Under the pieces are notes generated by a model. The model had not been told where the DNA came from and searched no databases. It saw only the letters and a list, made by a program, of their open reading frames with translations. Source: a virus. From it: a stretch of DNA of 27,232 nt. Location: the IMG/VR virus record IMGVR_UViG_3300045902_000406, positions 1 to 27,232 of that record. One strand, 5' to 3'. The position numbers were made by a program, and so were the translations under genes. Positions 14,710-24,300 of this stretch are shown in pieces; position 1 is the first letter of the stretch, and each line of letters begins with the position of its first letter.

Positions 14710-16347
14710 ATGGCATCTTTGACTTTCAAATTGGTATTGAACTCTGCCAACTTTCCGTTTCTCTACGATGCGGCTGGTAGAGGTGTGCTGATGCCAGAGT
14801 TGGATATCAGTAACAGAATGCCTGGAGGTTTTTCTGGTGGACGCGAAAGTCAAGATTTCAACACCATTCAGCCGTTGTATCTAGAAAACATCCTGCCGGC
14901 AGCAGAAGGATTGTTGTCGGTAGGAATCGCGCCAGAAATTCCTGCAATATCTCCTGCACAAACGGATTTTGATAAGCTTATCATTATCCGTGATGCGCAA
15001 GAAAATATTTTTCTTTTTTCTCCTGCTAGAGGAAAGAATTACGTATACGATGCAACGGCAAATACCTGGGTCAGCAGAAATCCTTTTACTTTTCTTAGTG
15101 GCTTGTCTCTTGTAACTCACGCATATGTAAACGGTGTAACATACATCTTTTACGAAGCTACTAAGGGAATTACTTGGAATGTAACATTGTCTCAATTTGA
15201 TAATGTTACATTTACCTGGCCTACAGGATACACAACTGCTGATATCCGCGGCATTTGTCCAGCTAGCAACTATCTGATTGCTCATACAGAAACAGAGATC
15301 CTGTGGAGCAGTTTGACAAATAATACAAACTTTGCAGATTTGATTGGTGGAGCAGGAAGGCAAACACCAGTAGATCTGCGAGGAAGAATTACTTGTTGCT
15401 TGCCAATTGCTGGTGGTTTCATCATCTACACGCTGAGAAATGCAGTAGCTGCATATTTCACCAACAATCCGGCTGCTCCGTTCTTGTTCAAAGAAATTCC
15501 TAAAGCAGGTGGAGTTGCTGGTCCAGAGCAAGTAAGCTACGAAGCAAACAATACGCATCATTATACCATTGGTGCGTCAGGAATCCAACGAGTAGCGTTA
15601 GACGCAGCAGATACGTATCTGCCCGCAGCCGCGGATTTTCTAAAAGCAAAAGCGTACAATTTGTGGAATGATATTACCGACGAGATTGAACTAATCAAAT
15701 CGGTTCAAGCATTCGCCGCAAAGATTCAATATGTTCAAAGCAGGTATTTGATCATTTCCTTTGCTCCAGATAACGATGGTCATTTCCAGCTTGCTTTGTT
15801 TTACGATGAAGTATTGGATCGTTGGGGCAGAGTTCGTGAGTTGCACGCAGACGCATTTTCTCTGCCAGTAGAACTTGGATTGTCCTATTACACCTATGCA
15901 GCGTTGATGAATGCTAGCTACCAAGATCTGGGAGTGTCTACCTACTTGGAGCTAAATAGTACTGTAACTACCGCGTCTTTGCTGCAAACATCTATCGGAT
16001 TTCTCAAAAAATCCGGAGAGATTACTTTACTAATCACTGATCCTTCTGCGCTAGTATCTGAAGGTATTGCAGTGATAGGGCATATCCAGCTCCGCAGAAG
16101 TCGGAATGTTACAGTAACAGAAGTAGAAGCAGATTTCACGCTAACGGATGATCCTCCGGATGCATTTCTTCTTGTCTCAGAAGATGGCAAGAATCGACAA
16201 GCCGCGATTCCGATGTATAAAATTGGAGACCAAAATACTGCGGTATATCAGTCTAGAATAACTGGGAAGAATATTGATCTGATGTTTCGTGGTAGATTTT
16301 TGCTGACTTCTGCAATAGTGACGGCGGTGATGCATGGCAAGCGGTAA
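14710..16347 (+). CDS. Tail nozzle-like protein (T7 gp12 / tail tubular protein B role)
   Basis: A 545-aa protein that is nearly all beta. The N-terminus (PGGFSGGRESQDFNTIQPLY, about 38-57) and the blade-like repeats that follow (LIIIRDAQENIFLFSPARGK, YLIAHTETEILWSS, HYTIGASGIQRVALDAADTY) suggest a beta-propeller as in podoviral nozzle proteins. A beta-sandwich-like C-terminus follows. It is shorter than T7 gp12 (794 aa). The start has no strong ribosome site; ATG 14710 lies four bases after the previous stop, pointing to coupling. It probably forms the distal tube below the adaptor ring. A tail needle or other stalk protein is the alternative. Confidence 0.65.
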   Translation: MASLTFKLVLNSANFPFLYDAAGRGVLMPELDISNRMPGGFSGGRESQDFNTIQPLYLENILPAAEGLLSVGIAPEIPAISPAQTDFDKLIIIRDAQENIFLFSPARGKNYVYDATANTWVSRNPFTFLSGLSLVTHAYVNGVTYIFYEATKGITWNVTLSQFDNVTFTWPTGYTTADIRGICPASNYLIAHTETEILWSSLTNNTNFADLIGGAGRQTPVDLRGRITCCLPIAGGFIIYTLRNAVAAYFTNNPAAPFLFKEIPKAGGVAGPEQVSYEANNTHHYTIGASGIQRVALDAADTYLPAAADFLKAKAYNLWNDITDEIELIKSVQAFAAKIQYVQSRYLIISFAPDNDGHFQLALFYDEVLDRWGRVRELHADAFSLPVELGLSYYTYAALMNASYQDLGVSTYLELNSTVTTASLLQTSIGFLKKSGEITLLITDPSALVSEGIAVIGHIQLRRSRNVTVTEVEADFTLTDDPPDAFLLVSEDGKNRQAAIPMYKIGDQNTAVYQSRITGKNIDLMFRGRFLLTSAIVTAVMHGKR

Positions 16348-16582
16348 TCTTCCTGCGCTTCCTCCGAACGATATGAAGGAAGCGATTCTTCAACTGTATA
16401 TCTTCATCAATCAGCTTCGCTTTAGCTTGGACAATCAACTAGTCCTCCGAGGAGATCTTGTAATAGATTTGGCTACTCGTGGGCTGATTTTGAAGGATAC
16501 TCAAGGAACTCCGCATTATTGGCGAGTAACTGTCAATAATTCAGGAGTTCTGGTGACCACAGATTTGGGTACTTCCTACTGA
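16334..16582 (+). CDS. Small tail-associated protein, 82 aa
   Basis: Overlaps the nozzle gene by 14 bases in another frame, with GGCGGTG upstream of ATG 16334. Residues about 13-40 are helical (MKEAILQLYIFINQLRFSLD). The end is a short beta domain (LILKDTQGTPHYWRVTVNNS, GVLVTTDLG) of the type seen at the ends of fibre or stalk proteins, where the phrase gives a small beta hairpin. It could be a trimeric plug or tip at the end of the tail. It is the last tail gene before a short non-coding gap and the ejection-protein block. Confidence 0.75.
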   Translation: MASGNLPALPPNDMKEAILQLYIFINQLRFSLDNQLVLRGDLVIDLATRGLILKDTQGTPHYWRVTVNNSGVLVTTDLGTSY

Positions 16583-16589
16583 TTCCCTT

Positions 16590-16606
16590 CTGGCTATTTA
16601 CTTGCT
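16590..16606 (+). promoter_or_regulatory. Sigma-54-like -24/-12 element before the ejection-protein block
   Basis: CTGGC-N7-TTGCT matches the most conserved positions of the sigma-54 consensus (YTGGCACGrNNNTTGCW), with GG and GC exactly ten bases apart. It lies in a 58-base gap and would start a transcript near 16617, with GGAG (16631-16634) as ribosome site. No activator-binding site was identified, and the same bases take part in alternative hairpins (16590-16594 with 16619-16623; 16596-16601 with 16623-16628). Confidence 0.35.
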
Positions 16607-16608
16607 TT

Positions 16609-16620
16609 GCAGTATACTGC
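16609..16620. promoter_or_regulatory. Perfect 12-bp palindrome GCAGTATACTGC
   Basis: GCAGTA/TACTGC is a perfect palindrome centred 26 bases upstream of ATG 16641. It covers the predicted start point of the sigma-54-like element and contains TATACT. It could be a dimeric repressor operator or part of an RNA structure. Confidence 0.4.
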
Positions 16621-16640
16621 CAGTAAATTAGGAGCATTCT

Positions 16641-18224
16641 ATGGCTACACCTCAAATGACTGGCGGAATGGATATCATGTCATTTCTGCTTCAATTGATT
16701 GGCGGGCGGCAATCGGTAGATGCTAATCAGGTGATGCAAAACCTGATGAATACGCTTACCAATAACAACATTGCTCAACAGAGCACAAACAATACTAATC
16801 AGACTACGCAGCAAAATATCAATCGTACTGACAATCTGAATCAAACCACTCAAGGTACGCAAAGTACCAACCAGCAACAAACGCAAAATCAACAAACTAA
16901 CCAACAAACGAGTGGTTCGCAAACAGGTACTCAGACCACTCAAGGTACGCAAAATCAAAATCAAGTAGTCAACACAAATCAAACTGGTACGAATCAAACT
17001 ACCGGTCAAACAAACGCGACTACTCGTACCAATCAAACTGGCACTACGACGAATCAGCAAACAGTAGGAACTACTGGCCAGCAAACACAGAATCTTGTGC
17101 AAAGCAATACCGCGGATATCGCGGGGTTGCAACAGATGTTTCAGCAGCAAGCGCAAGGAGTTACTCCTGACATGCTGCGAGCAATGTTTGCGGAAGGCGC
17201 AAGAGAAGTTCCTCAAATCATTTCCGCGCTGGGAAATGCGGTAGGCGCGCGTGCGATCAACAATGATCCTATCGCGACTAGCCTTGGAGATATGAACACT
17301 CGCATCGTAGCACAAGCGCAGCAAATGGATCGGCAAATGAAAGCCGATGCCGCGAATACTGCTGCCCAGATTGCTGCGAATACTCGTCAGACGCAAACTA
17401 CTGGCACTACCACAGATACACAGCAACAGCAAACTAGCGGTACTCAAACGCAACAGCTGACTTCGGATCAAATTGTTCAACAGCTGATTAGCCAGCTGCA
17501 ACAGAACAATCAACAAACTCAGCAAAATGCGCAAACTGCTACTACGAATCAACAAACACAGCAAAGCAATCAACAAACTCAACAGAATCAAACAACGGAT
17601 ACAATCGGCACCACCGGAATTACCGGAACTACTACGACAAATCAAACTCAAAACACTCAGGGTCAAACGCAACAAGGAACTACTAGCAATCAGCAAACGA
17701 ATCAGACTGGCACACAGAATACACAGCAAACAACCGATACTTCGCAAAACACCAATCAATCACAGAATAGTAATCAAGACATTACCAGCAACATCAACAC
17801 CGGCAATCTTTTGCCGTTGATTCTAGGTGCAATGGGAGTTTCTGGCTTGAATGCAGCAATTCCTGGCGGCATCTCTGGCGGAGTAAATCAAGCAGGCAAG
17901 TGGATTGGAGATTTGTTGAAAGGATTGATCGGAGGAAACGCCAATACTCCTGCTCCTGGCGGAGTAAATTGGGGAGCGCTGTTTCCTGGATATTTGGATG
18001 GATTTGCTGGAACTCCGATAGCTCCAATAAATTGGACCGGTATGGGTCCTGGAATTGACTCTGTTCCGCTTCCTGGAAATGTTTGGAACATCGGAAATGT
18101 CAATTCTGGTGGCGCAATCTATCCAGGAAATGCACAAGTTTCTCCGCTACCTAGCTGGTGGATAGAAGAAGGTTGGATGGATTTTGATTGGGGAGCAACT
18201 GGCGATCCGTACTACGGAGGATAA
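16641..18224 (+). CDS. Gln/Thr/Asn-rich low-complexity virion protein, 527 aa
   Basis: GGAG lies upstream of ATG 16641. Residues 1-45 are ordinary (MDIMSFLLQLIGGRQSVDAN). Residues about 46-152 and 247-383 consist almost only of Q, T, N, S and G. Between them lies a helical, ordered segment (about 155-246; MFQQQAQGVTPDMLRAMFAE). The C-terminus (388-527) is Gly/Pro/hydrophobic (NLLPLILGAMGVSGLNAAIP, WIGDLLKGLIGG) and ends acidic and aromatic (SWWIEEGWMDFDWG). There are no Cys residues and few charges. It lies at the head of the three ejection-type genes and may itself be an internal, ejected protein. No family is recognised; the composition resembles prion-like domains. The minus-strand frame opposite it is a Leu/Ser-rich shadow. 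Confidence 0.85.
   Translation: MATPQMTGGMDIMSFLLQLIGGRQSVDANQVMQNLMNTLTNNNIAQQSTNNTNQTTQQNINRTDNLNQTTQGTQSTNQQQTQNQQTNQQTSGSQTGTQTTQGTQNQNQVVNTNQTGTNQTTGQTNATTRTNQTGTTTNQQTVGTTGQQTQNLVQSNTADIAGLQQMFQQQAQGVTPDMLRAMFAEGAREVPQIISALGNAVGARAINNDPIATSLGDMNTRIVAQAQQMDRQMKADAANTAAQIAANTRQTQTTGTTTDTQQQQTSGTQTQQLTSDQIVQQLISQLQQNNQQTQQNAQTATTNQQTQQSNQQTQQNQTTDTIGTTGITGTTTTNQTQNTQGQTQQGTTSNQQTNQTGTQNTQQTTDTSQNTNQSQNSNQDITSNINTGNLLPLILGAMGVSGLNAAIPGGISGGVNQAGKWIGDLLKGLIGGNANTPAPGGVNWGALFPGYLDGFAGTPIAPINWTGMGPGIDSVPLPGNVWNIGNVNSGGAIYPGNAQVSPLPSWWIEEGWMDFDWGATGDPYYGG
16845..16953 (+). repeat. 19-bp direct repeats 90 bp apart in the Q/T/N-rich gene
   Basis: ACCACTCAAGGTACGCAAA occurs at 16845-16863 and 16935-16953, exactly 90 bases (30 codons) apart. 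Many shorter CAAACT/CAACAAAC repeats surround them. The pattern fits expansion by slippage or unequal recombination in the low-complexity coding region. Confidence 0.75.
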
Positions 18225-18227
18225 TTC

Positions 18228-19157
18228 GTGGAAACTACTTCCGCGGTTCCTAGCACTCCAGTAGCACAAAAAATTCCTAGCCAGCAGCAGCTTGTATTGG
18301 CTAATCTCATGCGCGCTGCAGGAGTTGCTCCGAAGACATTGAAAGCGCAATCGCAAGCTCCTCAACAATCGCAGCCGCAAAAAAGCACCAAGCAAAAAGT
18401 TATTGATTGGAATACTTCTCGCGGGTATTCTGGAGAAGCTGTTCCTACGTATTACCAAGATCCTAACTCTTTCAATAACGAATATAAAGGAGCTGGACCC
18501 GATTGGTTTCCTTGGGAAAAAGTCAAAGGCTCTCAAGACTTTTTTACTCCCGCTCCTGCGCAAGTTTCTGAAAGCATCGCCTCAACGGCCAATGTAGATC
18601 CAATCGCTATGGCGGAATGGGCAAAAAAGAATAAATACGAATTGCATGAAGAAATACTAGATAAAGGATGGACTCGCCGTTGGATCTTTGATGAAAAAGG
18701 AGAGCCAGTAACAGATCCGCATCTTGTTGCTCCCGCCAATGACAGAGATTTTTGGCAAGCTGCCACGCTAGTTGCAGGATCTTTCGCAGGTCCAGCTCTT
18801 TCCGCCGCGTATGGTGGTGGAGCACTAGGAGCCGCGGCTGCTGGAGCTACAATGTCTGGTGCGCTCACATACGCAGAAACTGGTTCTTTGAGAGACGCAG
18901 CAAAAGCTGCAGCAATTTCCGGTGGAGCGCAATTTTTGAATTTCATTCCCGGATTCAGTACGCTACCGCCGATGGCAAAGAATGCTATCGGTGGAGCAGT
19001 GAATTCTGCCCTCCGCGGTGGCAACATGAATCAGGCTTTGCAGTCTGCACTAATTTCTGCAGTCAATACTGGACAGTATACTAACAATCCTACAGTAAAC
19101 AGGATGTTAGGGCAGATGCTTGGGCAACAAATTGCTAGAAAGATGGGGCCTGGCTGA
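18228..19157 (+). CDS. Ejection-type internal virion protein with hydrophobic C-terminal half (T7 gp14 role), 309 aa
   Basis: The start is GTG 18228, chosen because GGAGG (18216-18220) lies at the right spacing and the frame starts just after the previous stop. Residues 1-60 are Pro/Gln-rich and disordered. The middle (about 60-175) is mixed and soluble. Residues 179-214 are a Gly/Ala-rich hydrophobic stretch (LVAGSFAGPALSAAYGGGAL followed by GAAAAGATM), able to enter a membrane, and the rest is Gly/Ala-rich helix. As the first of three adjacent genes of rising size it matches the gp14-gp15-gp16 order of T7 ejection proteins and may form the outer-membrane pore. Function is inferred from pattern and position only. 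Confidence 0.75.
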   Translation: METTSAVPSTPVAQKIPSQQQLVLANLMRAAGVAPKTLKAQSQAPQQSQPQKSTKQKVIDWNTSRGYSGEAVPTYYQDPNSFNNEYKGAGPDWFPWEKVKGSQDFFTPAPAQVSESIASTANVDPIAMAEWAKKNKYELHEEILDKGWTRRWIFDEKGEPVTDPHLVAPANDRDFWQAATLVAGSFAGPALSAAYGGGALGAAAAGATMSGALTYAETGSLRDAAKAAAISGGAQFLNFIPGFSTLPPMAKNAIGGAVNSALRGGNMNQALQSALISAVNTGQYTNNPTVNRMLGQMLGQQIARKMGPG

Positions 19158-21385
19158 TGTTGAAATATCGCATGGCCGATGTGCTGGATCTAGTAAAAGC
19201 GGAAGCAACTCAACAAGGAGTGAATCCGCTGTTGGCGCAAGCTATTGTTATCGCGGAAAACTCTGCTGATGGAAGATACGATCCAAATAGAATTCTAGAT
19301 TTGCAAACTCGTTCTCCTGCAGGAGCTGTTGGTGTTGGACAAATAATGCCAGCAACTCTAGAAGGATTGAAGCGACTGCGATATCTTCCTGATGATATAG
19401 ATTATAATACTCTCGAAGGACAAGTAAAAGCACTTGTTGCGGCGATCAGAGAAAAACAAGATTTGTACAAATCTAGCGATCCGGATCGTATCGCAATTGG
19501 GTACAATGCGTCTGTCGCAGCAAATCGTAGATATGAGCGCGACGGAGTGCTTCCTGGCCAAACTGCTCAATATCGCCAAAAGGTAGCAACTGCCATGAAC
19601 TTCCTAGAAATGAACGATCCAAATGCGCAGCAACCTGGCGGCGTAGTGCAACCTACTGTTGGAGGAGCTGCCAGTACTAGAACTAGCACTAGCGTTTCTC
19701 GAAAAGTTATTCCAACGGATATCAACGCAATGTTGATGGAAGCGCTCAACGAGCATCGAGCAGGTCAACTGGCGTCTAGTGGAGTATTTGCGCAGCTATC
19801 AAGCGCGGTTAGCGAGAATGAGCAAGTTGTAAAAGAAGCGTGGGAGAAACTTTTCGGAGCTACAAAGACCAAAGCAGAAGCAACTACTGCTATCAACCGC
19901 GCAGAGAATCGTCAAAAGGAACAAAATATCAATTTCTTTGGTCTCAATACAGAAGATCCTTCTGCACAAATTGTTCGTGATCGCGCCAGAGAAATTCAAG
20001 CGGATGAAATTCTTCGTCAATTGCAGCCGGAAGTTGATAAAATCAACGCGCTCAATCCTCTGACAGACCCGGTTGGTTGGTTCGTTGGACAAATCCGCAA
20101 AACACAAATTGCCCAACAATGGAATGCTGCAGCAAGACAAAAGGATATTGCTGTTGCAAATCAAGCATCTATCCAAGCGAGAGCCGCAGCGCAAGCAGCT
20201 TTGGTTCCGCAAGTTGCGCAAAGTGAGCGAGACAGAATCATTGAGTCGGAGCTAACTCAAGCAGCCGCGACAATGCAGCTGGAACTTGCAAAGCACCAGG
20301 ATAAAACATTTTCTAGCCGACTAGCGCTGTTGACTAATGAAATGGCGCTTCGCGGGCAGCGCTTCGATCAAGTGTTCAAAGTAGCTACTTTGCTCAGCGA
20401 GCGCGAAGCCAAGAATGAACTCAACGGAGTATCTTTCAAGCCTGGCGAAGAACGCGAATTCAATCTGACTAATCTCGGATTGAAAGCGCTTGGGATGCGT
20501 CCTATAGAAGAAATTGCAGAGTTTCGCAGGTTGGATGGAAAACGAGTTACCGAGCTGATGAAAATTGGCGCTAGCGTGTCAGACTCTGGACAGCTTGCAA
20601 ATACTCCTGCCGATACTTTGGTAATTCTGGAAAACATGGGGGCTCTTGCAAGTCTGGAAAATGCGAATCCTGGCATGGGCGCATTTGCTAGAGAGTATAT
20701 GGCTCTTGTGAGAGAAGCTGCTCAAAAGCCAGTAGATCCGCTAGATCCGCGAGCAAAAATGAAGCCGGGTAGCGAAGAACGCTATCGGTACGAAGCAGCT
20801 AAACTTGCGCAAACTTGGCATACAGAGCTAGGAAAGACTACGCGCGATGCAATGTCTCCAAGCAATCCTCACAGGATGCGAGCTGGTATTTTTGCTTCTG
20901 CTCCTGGATTGGAAAATAATCCTATCGCCAAAGAAGTTACAAGAAAACTGGCAGAAGAAAATCATGAAATGAATGATAAAGAAGTCATTGACTTCGCGAA
21001 ATCGCTCATTGTCAGCAAAACAGTTTCTGCCCAGAAGGTTACTGAATTGTTGATGGATTTCTATCAAAAAGGATTGCATCACCAAAATGGCATGATTGGA
21101 CTGCAGAGTTTTGGCTTTTCTGTCACTGATCCGAATAGCAAGAAGAAAGCCTTGTCGTATAGGCTATCCGCGGATGCGTTTCACAAGAAAGATAATTTTG
21201 TGGCAAACTTTTTTGACAGCGCGGTGGGAGGCATTAGAAAGTTTGCTGGCATTGTTGATCCAGAAGAAATTGACATGTACAATCCTGCGGCAGTGTATAG
21301 AGAATTGGTTATTTCTTCTGCACGAATCATCGCAGATCAAAAGCCTGACTTCAAAAATATTATTAGAATGGAGCGGCCGCAATGA
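19157..21385 (+). CDS. Internal virion protein with N-terminal lytic transglycosylase domain, 742 aa
   Basis: Starts inside the previous stop (TGATG). Residues 1-150 form a soluble lytic transglycosylase (SLT) domain. The likely catalytic Glu is E34 (AIVIAENSADGRYDPN), followed by the signature SPAGAVGVGQIMPAT (53-67) and the YNA motif in GYNASVAANRRY (about 114-125). These residues cut peptidoglycan glycan strands. The remaining 590 residues are long, charged and mostly helical, as in ejected tunnel proteins. Its size equals that of T7 gp15 (747 aa), but in T7 the transglycosylase lies on gp16. It probably opens the cell wall locally during DNA entry. Its stop overlaps the next start (ATGA). 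Confidence 0.9.
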   Translation: MLKYRMADVLDLVKAEATQQGVNPLLAQAIVIAENSADGRYDPNRILDLQTRSPAGAVGVGQIMPATLEGLKRLRYLPDDIDYNTLEGQVKALVAAIREKQDLYKSSDPDRIAIGYNASVAANRRYERDGVLPGQTAQYRQKVATAMNFLEMNDPNAQQPGGVVQPTVGGAASTRTSTSVSRKVIPTDINAMLMEALNEHRAGQLASSGVFAQLSSAVSENEQVVKEAWEKLFGATKTKAEATTAINRAENRQKEQNINFFGLNTEDPSAQIVRDRAREIQADEILRQLQPEVDKINALNPLTDPVGWFVGQIRKTQIAQQWNAAARQKDIAVANQASIQARAAAQAALVPQVAQSERDRIIESELTQAAATMQLELAKHQDKTFSSRLALLTNEMALRGQRFDQVFKVATLLSEREAKNELNGVSFKPGEEREFNLTNLGLKALGMRPIEEIAEFRRLDGKRVTELMKIGASVSDSGQLANTPADTLVILENMGALASLENANPGMGAFAREYMALVREAAQKPVDPLDPRAKMKPGSEERYRYEAAKLAQTWHTELGKTTRDAMSPSNPHRMRAGIFASAPGLENNPIAKEVTRKLAEENHEMNDKEVIDFAKSLIVSKTVSAQKVTELLMDFYQKGLHHQNGMIGLQSFGFSVTDPNSKKKALSYRLSADAFHKKDNFVANFFDSAVGGIRKFAGIVDPEEIDMYNPAAVYRELVISSARIIADQKPDFKNIIRMERPQ

Positions 21386-24300
21386 ATTACACCAACATCG
21401 TATACGCAGCAGATACTCTTCGAGTTCAAGCTGGCGGAAAAAGCATTTTTGAAACTGCTCCTGCCGCGGTTGCTGGAGTGCTTACTAGCGCGTATGCAGG
21501 AATTTATAACACTGCAACATGGTATGCTAGCAAACTGACAAACAGCGAGCACGAGCCGATGGATGTTGCTAAAACGCTGGACAAACTAAATGGATCTTGG
21601 GGAGATTTCTACAGAGAAAACTCTCAAGTCATTGATACTGTCGGCTTCATCGGTGGCGCATTTATTCCTGGCGGCGCTGCATTGAAAGGATTGAAACTGC
21701 TGAGAGCAGGTGCTGCACCAAAAGCGCTTCAACCAATTCTGGGATTTACTGCTACCAAGCAGCAATTCTATCTGGAAAAAGGACTCTCGCAGATTGCTAC
21801 AGAAGGATCTGCTGTATTCTCTACGTTCAATAAGAACAAAGCTCTCTCGATGAGCTGGGGAATGGCAGATAATCTTCTGCAAAGTTTGGTGTTTGAAACC
21901 GCCGCACTGGCTAGCATGCATCAAAGCACGCTGTTTGCGGAAGAATCCAAGAAAGATATGTTCTTGGATCTAACATTTGCTGCGCTCACTGGCGGAGCTA
22001 TGGGCGGTGCGGTTGGGGCAATTTTTACCAACTCTCTGTTCAAGCAAGCTGGGAAAAAAGCAGATGCGCTTTTGCGAGATGTTGATGTAGTCAATGTCCG
22101 CGATGCCTTGAAATTGAACTTCGGCGATAAAGCATTCAGCATTATCGACGATATGCTGACTCTCGGTAAAGGATTGCAAGACAAAGAAATTACTTTTTCT
22201 TTGGGGCAATTCGGAGAAAAATCTTTCAACTTTGCTGCAAAAGATAAAGCACTGGCAGATACCTATCGGACTGCCAGCCAGCGGTTAGAAAAAAGCATTC
22301 GCGAAGTTTCTACTGACGAAACTGTTGGAGCAGGACTGGCAGATTATGTAAAAACATATCTAGCAAAAGCTGCAGAAAAGCAAGCTCCTCCTGAGCAAAT
22401 TCGCAAAGATATGGGAGCTATTCTTTTCGGACTTTCCAAAGTTCGAGGATTATCTCCGACCTTGAAAGAAATGGATTCCGAAATCATGTATTTCGGGCAT
22501 TCTACAGAATCGCTGTTAGATGCAGGATCTTTTGTCCGCCGTAGCGAAGCAGATACTCCGTACAGGGTAGTCGGCGGATGGGATCAAATGAAATCAGGAG
22601 TTCTCGGAGTCGATGCTGCGAATGTTCGAGAAGCATGGGATGCTGGATTTGACTTTTTGGTCAATCCAAAAACTAAAAAGATCCACATAAATCCAGAGTC
22701 TACCAAGCTCATTCGCGCTGGGGAAGAAGAAGATCTGTTCTACCGAGTAATTTTTGACCCGCGCACTGGCCGCCAAAGCGATAGAGTAACGGCGCCTACT
22801 ATCGCGGATATGGCTTTTGGAACTGCTGCTGGTAAGTTGGTTGCTACTCCTACCGGAGTTACTGCAGGAGGAAAAACTTACGCGTTCAAATTTGGCGTAT
22901 ACAACGAATCTACCAACAGCATTGATCAAACTGCTAGATACGTTTGGTCAGCCAATCTCAAGCAAGCTCCATCTTCTTTGCTGATTGACGCAAGAGATTT
23001 TGCGTTGATGGATAATGATCGTTTGCTGAGAAAGATGGGAGATAATACCATCCGCGTTCGCAAGCTGGATGGTACCGTTGTTGCTGCAGAAAATCTCCAT
23101 GCAGTTCGTAGCCTTGCATTCGAAACAAAGATCGCTTTGCTGAAGGACGAAAAATTCATCGCAAAGTATCTTGACAACAACGGTGCATTGGAACTCGATC
23201 GACTGGCTATTGCATTGAATGTCGAACGTGAGTGGCTGGAAAAAGCTATCGAAGAAGGATTTCAAGGATCCAGATTGTTCGATCTTGCTAAGCATCGCCG
23301 AGATCTGACCACTTATAACTCTCGCGAAAACTTGGTTCTTTTGTACGAGAAAGCCGCGCTGGATAATTCACTCGATTATCCTGACATGCTGACTGCTTTT
23401 TACGCCAGACAATATCATGCAGCAGAAGATGCTCGCATGGCAGCTGCAACTGTTTTGGGAGAAGATTATGCGCGACTTCCTGATTCTGTTAGTTCTTTGC
23501 GTACCGGCATTGCTGACGCAACCGGCGCTGGTCCTGGTGCTTTCACTTTTTCGAATGCTGAATACACAGACAAACTCCGTGCATGGGCGCAATCTTCTGG
23601 CGCGGCTGCGCATCTCATTGGCCAAGAAAGAGTAAAAAAAGCAATAGAGTATGTGCAACCCGCATTTCAAAAAATCCTTGCCAATAACAATGTAGAGTTT
23701 GCTGCCGTTTACCAAGCATATCTACGTCACAATGGCCATCTGTTTTTGGATGTAGAAAATAGCCGCTTGGTTGATCTTGCAAGCTATAGAAAGAGCATCG
23801 GCAAAAAAGATGCTACTTTCGAAACCATCATCAAGATTGAAAAGCCGGAGACTCTAGATGCTTTCAAGAAATTTTCGGAAGATCATCGCAGGTGGTTCGA
23901 GCAAAATAAGGCTCTTGCGGTGGCTCGCGGTGAGCACCCTTCTTGGGATCCTGACGCTTTTTATCTTCCTCCTGTAGACACTCGCGCGACTCCATACTTT
24001 GCATTTGTCCGGCATGTTCCTGACAAGATCAACACTTCTAATAGCGAAGTGACTATGATCTTTGCCAGAACTGAAGCAGAACTGCAACGGTTGGCTACAG
24101 AGATTCGTAGCGAATTTGGCGATCAAGTGCAAGTGCTGTTCAAGAATGATACCAAAGATTACTACCAAGCAAAACGCGCTTACGAGTATTCTTCTGGTTT
24201 GCACTCGCCGCAAATAGACTCGTTTCTTCGCAGGCAAGGGAAAGCAAGCAGCGAACTTCCTACTATGGATCCAAAATCTGTGGTGGATACGTTTGTTTCT

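Noticed and set aside
16680-17759. 359-codon Leu/Ser-rich minus-strand frame
   Set aside because: It is the complement of the Q/T/N-rich repeats and is explained by them.
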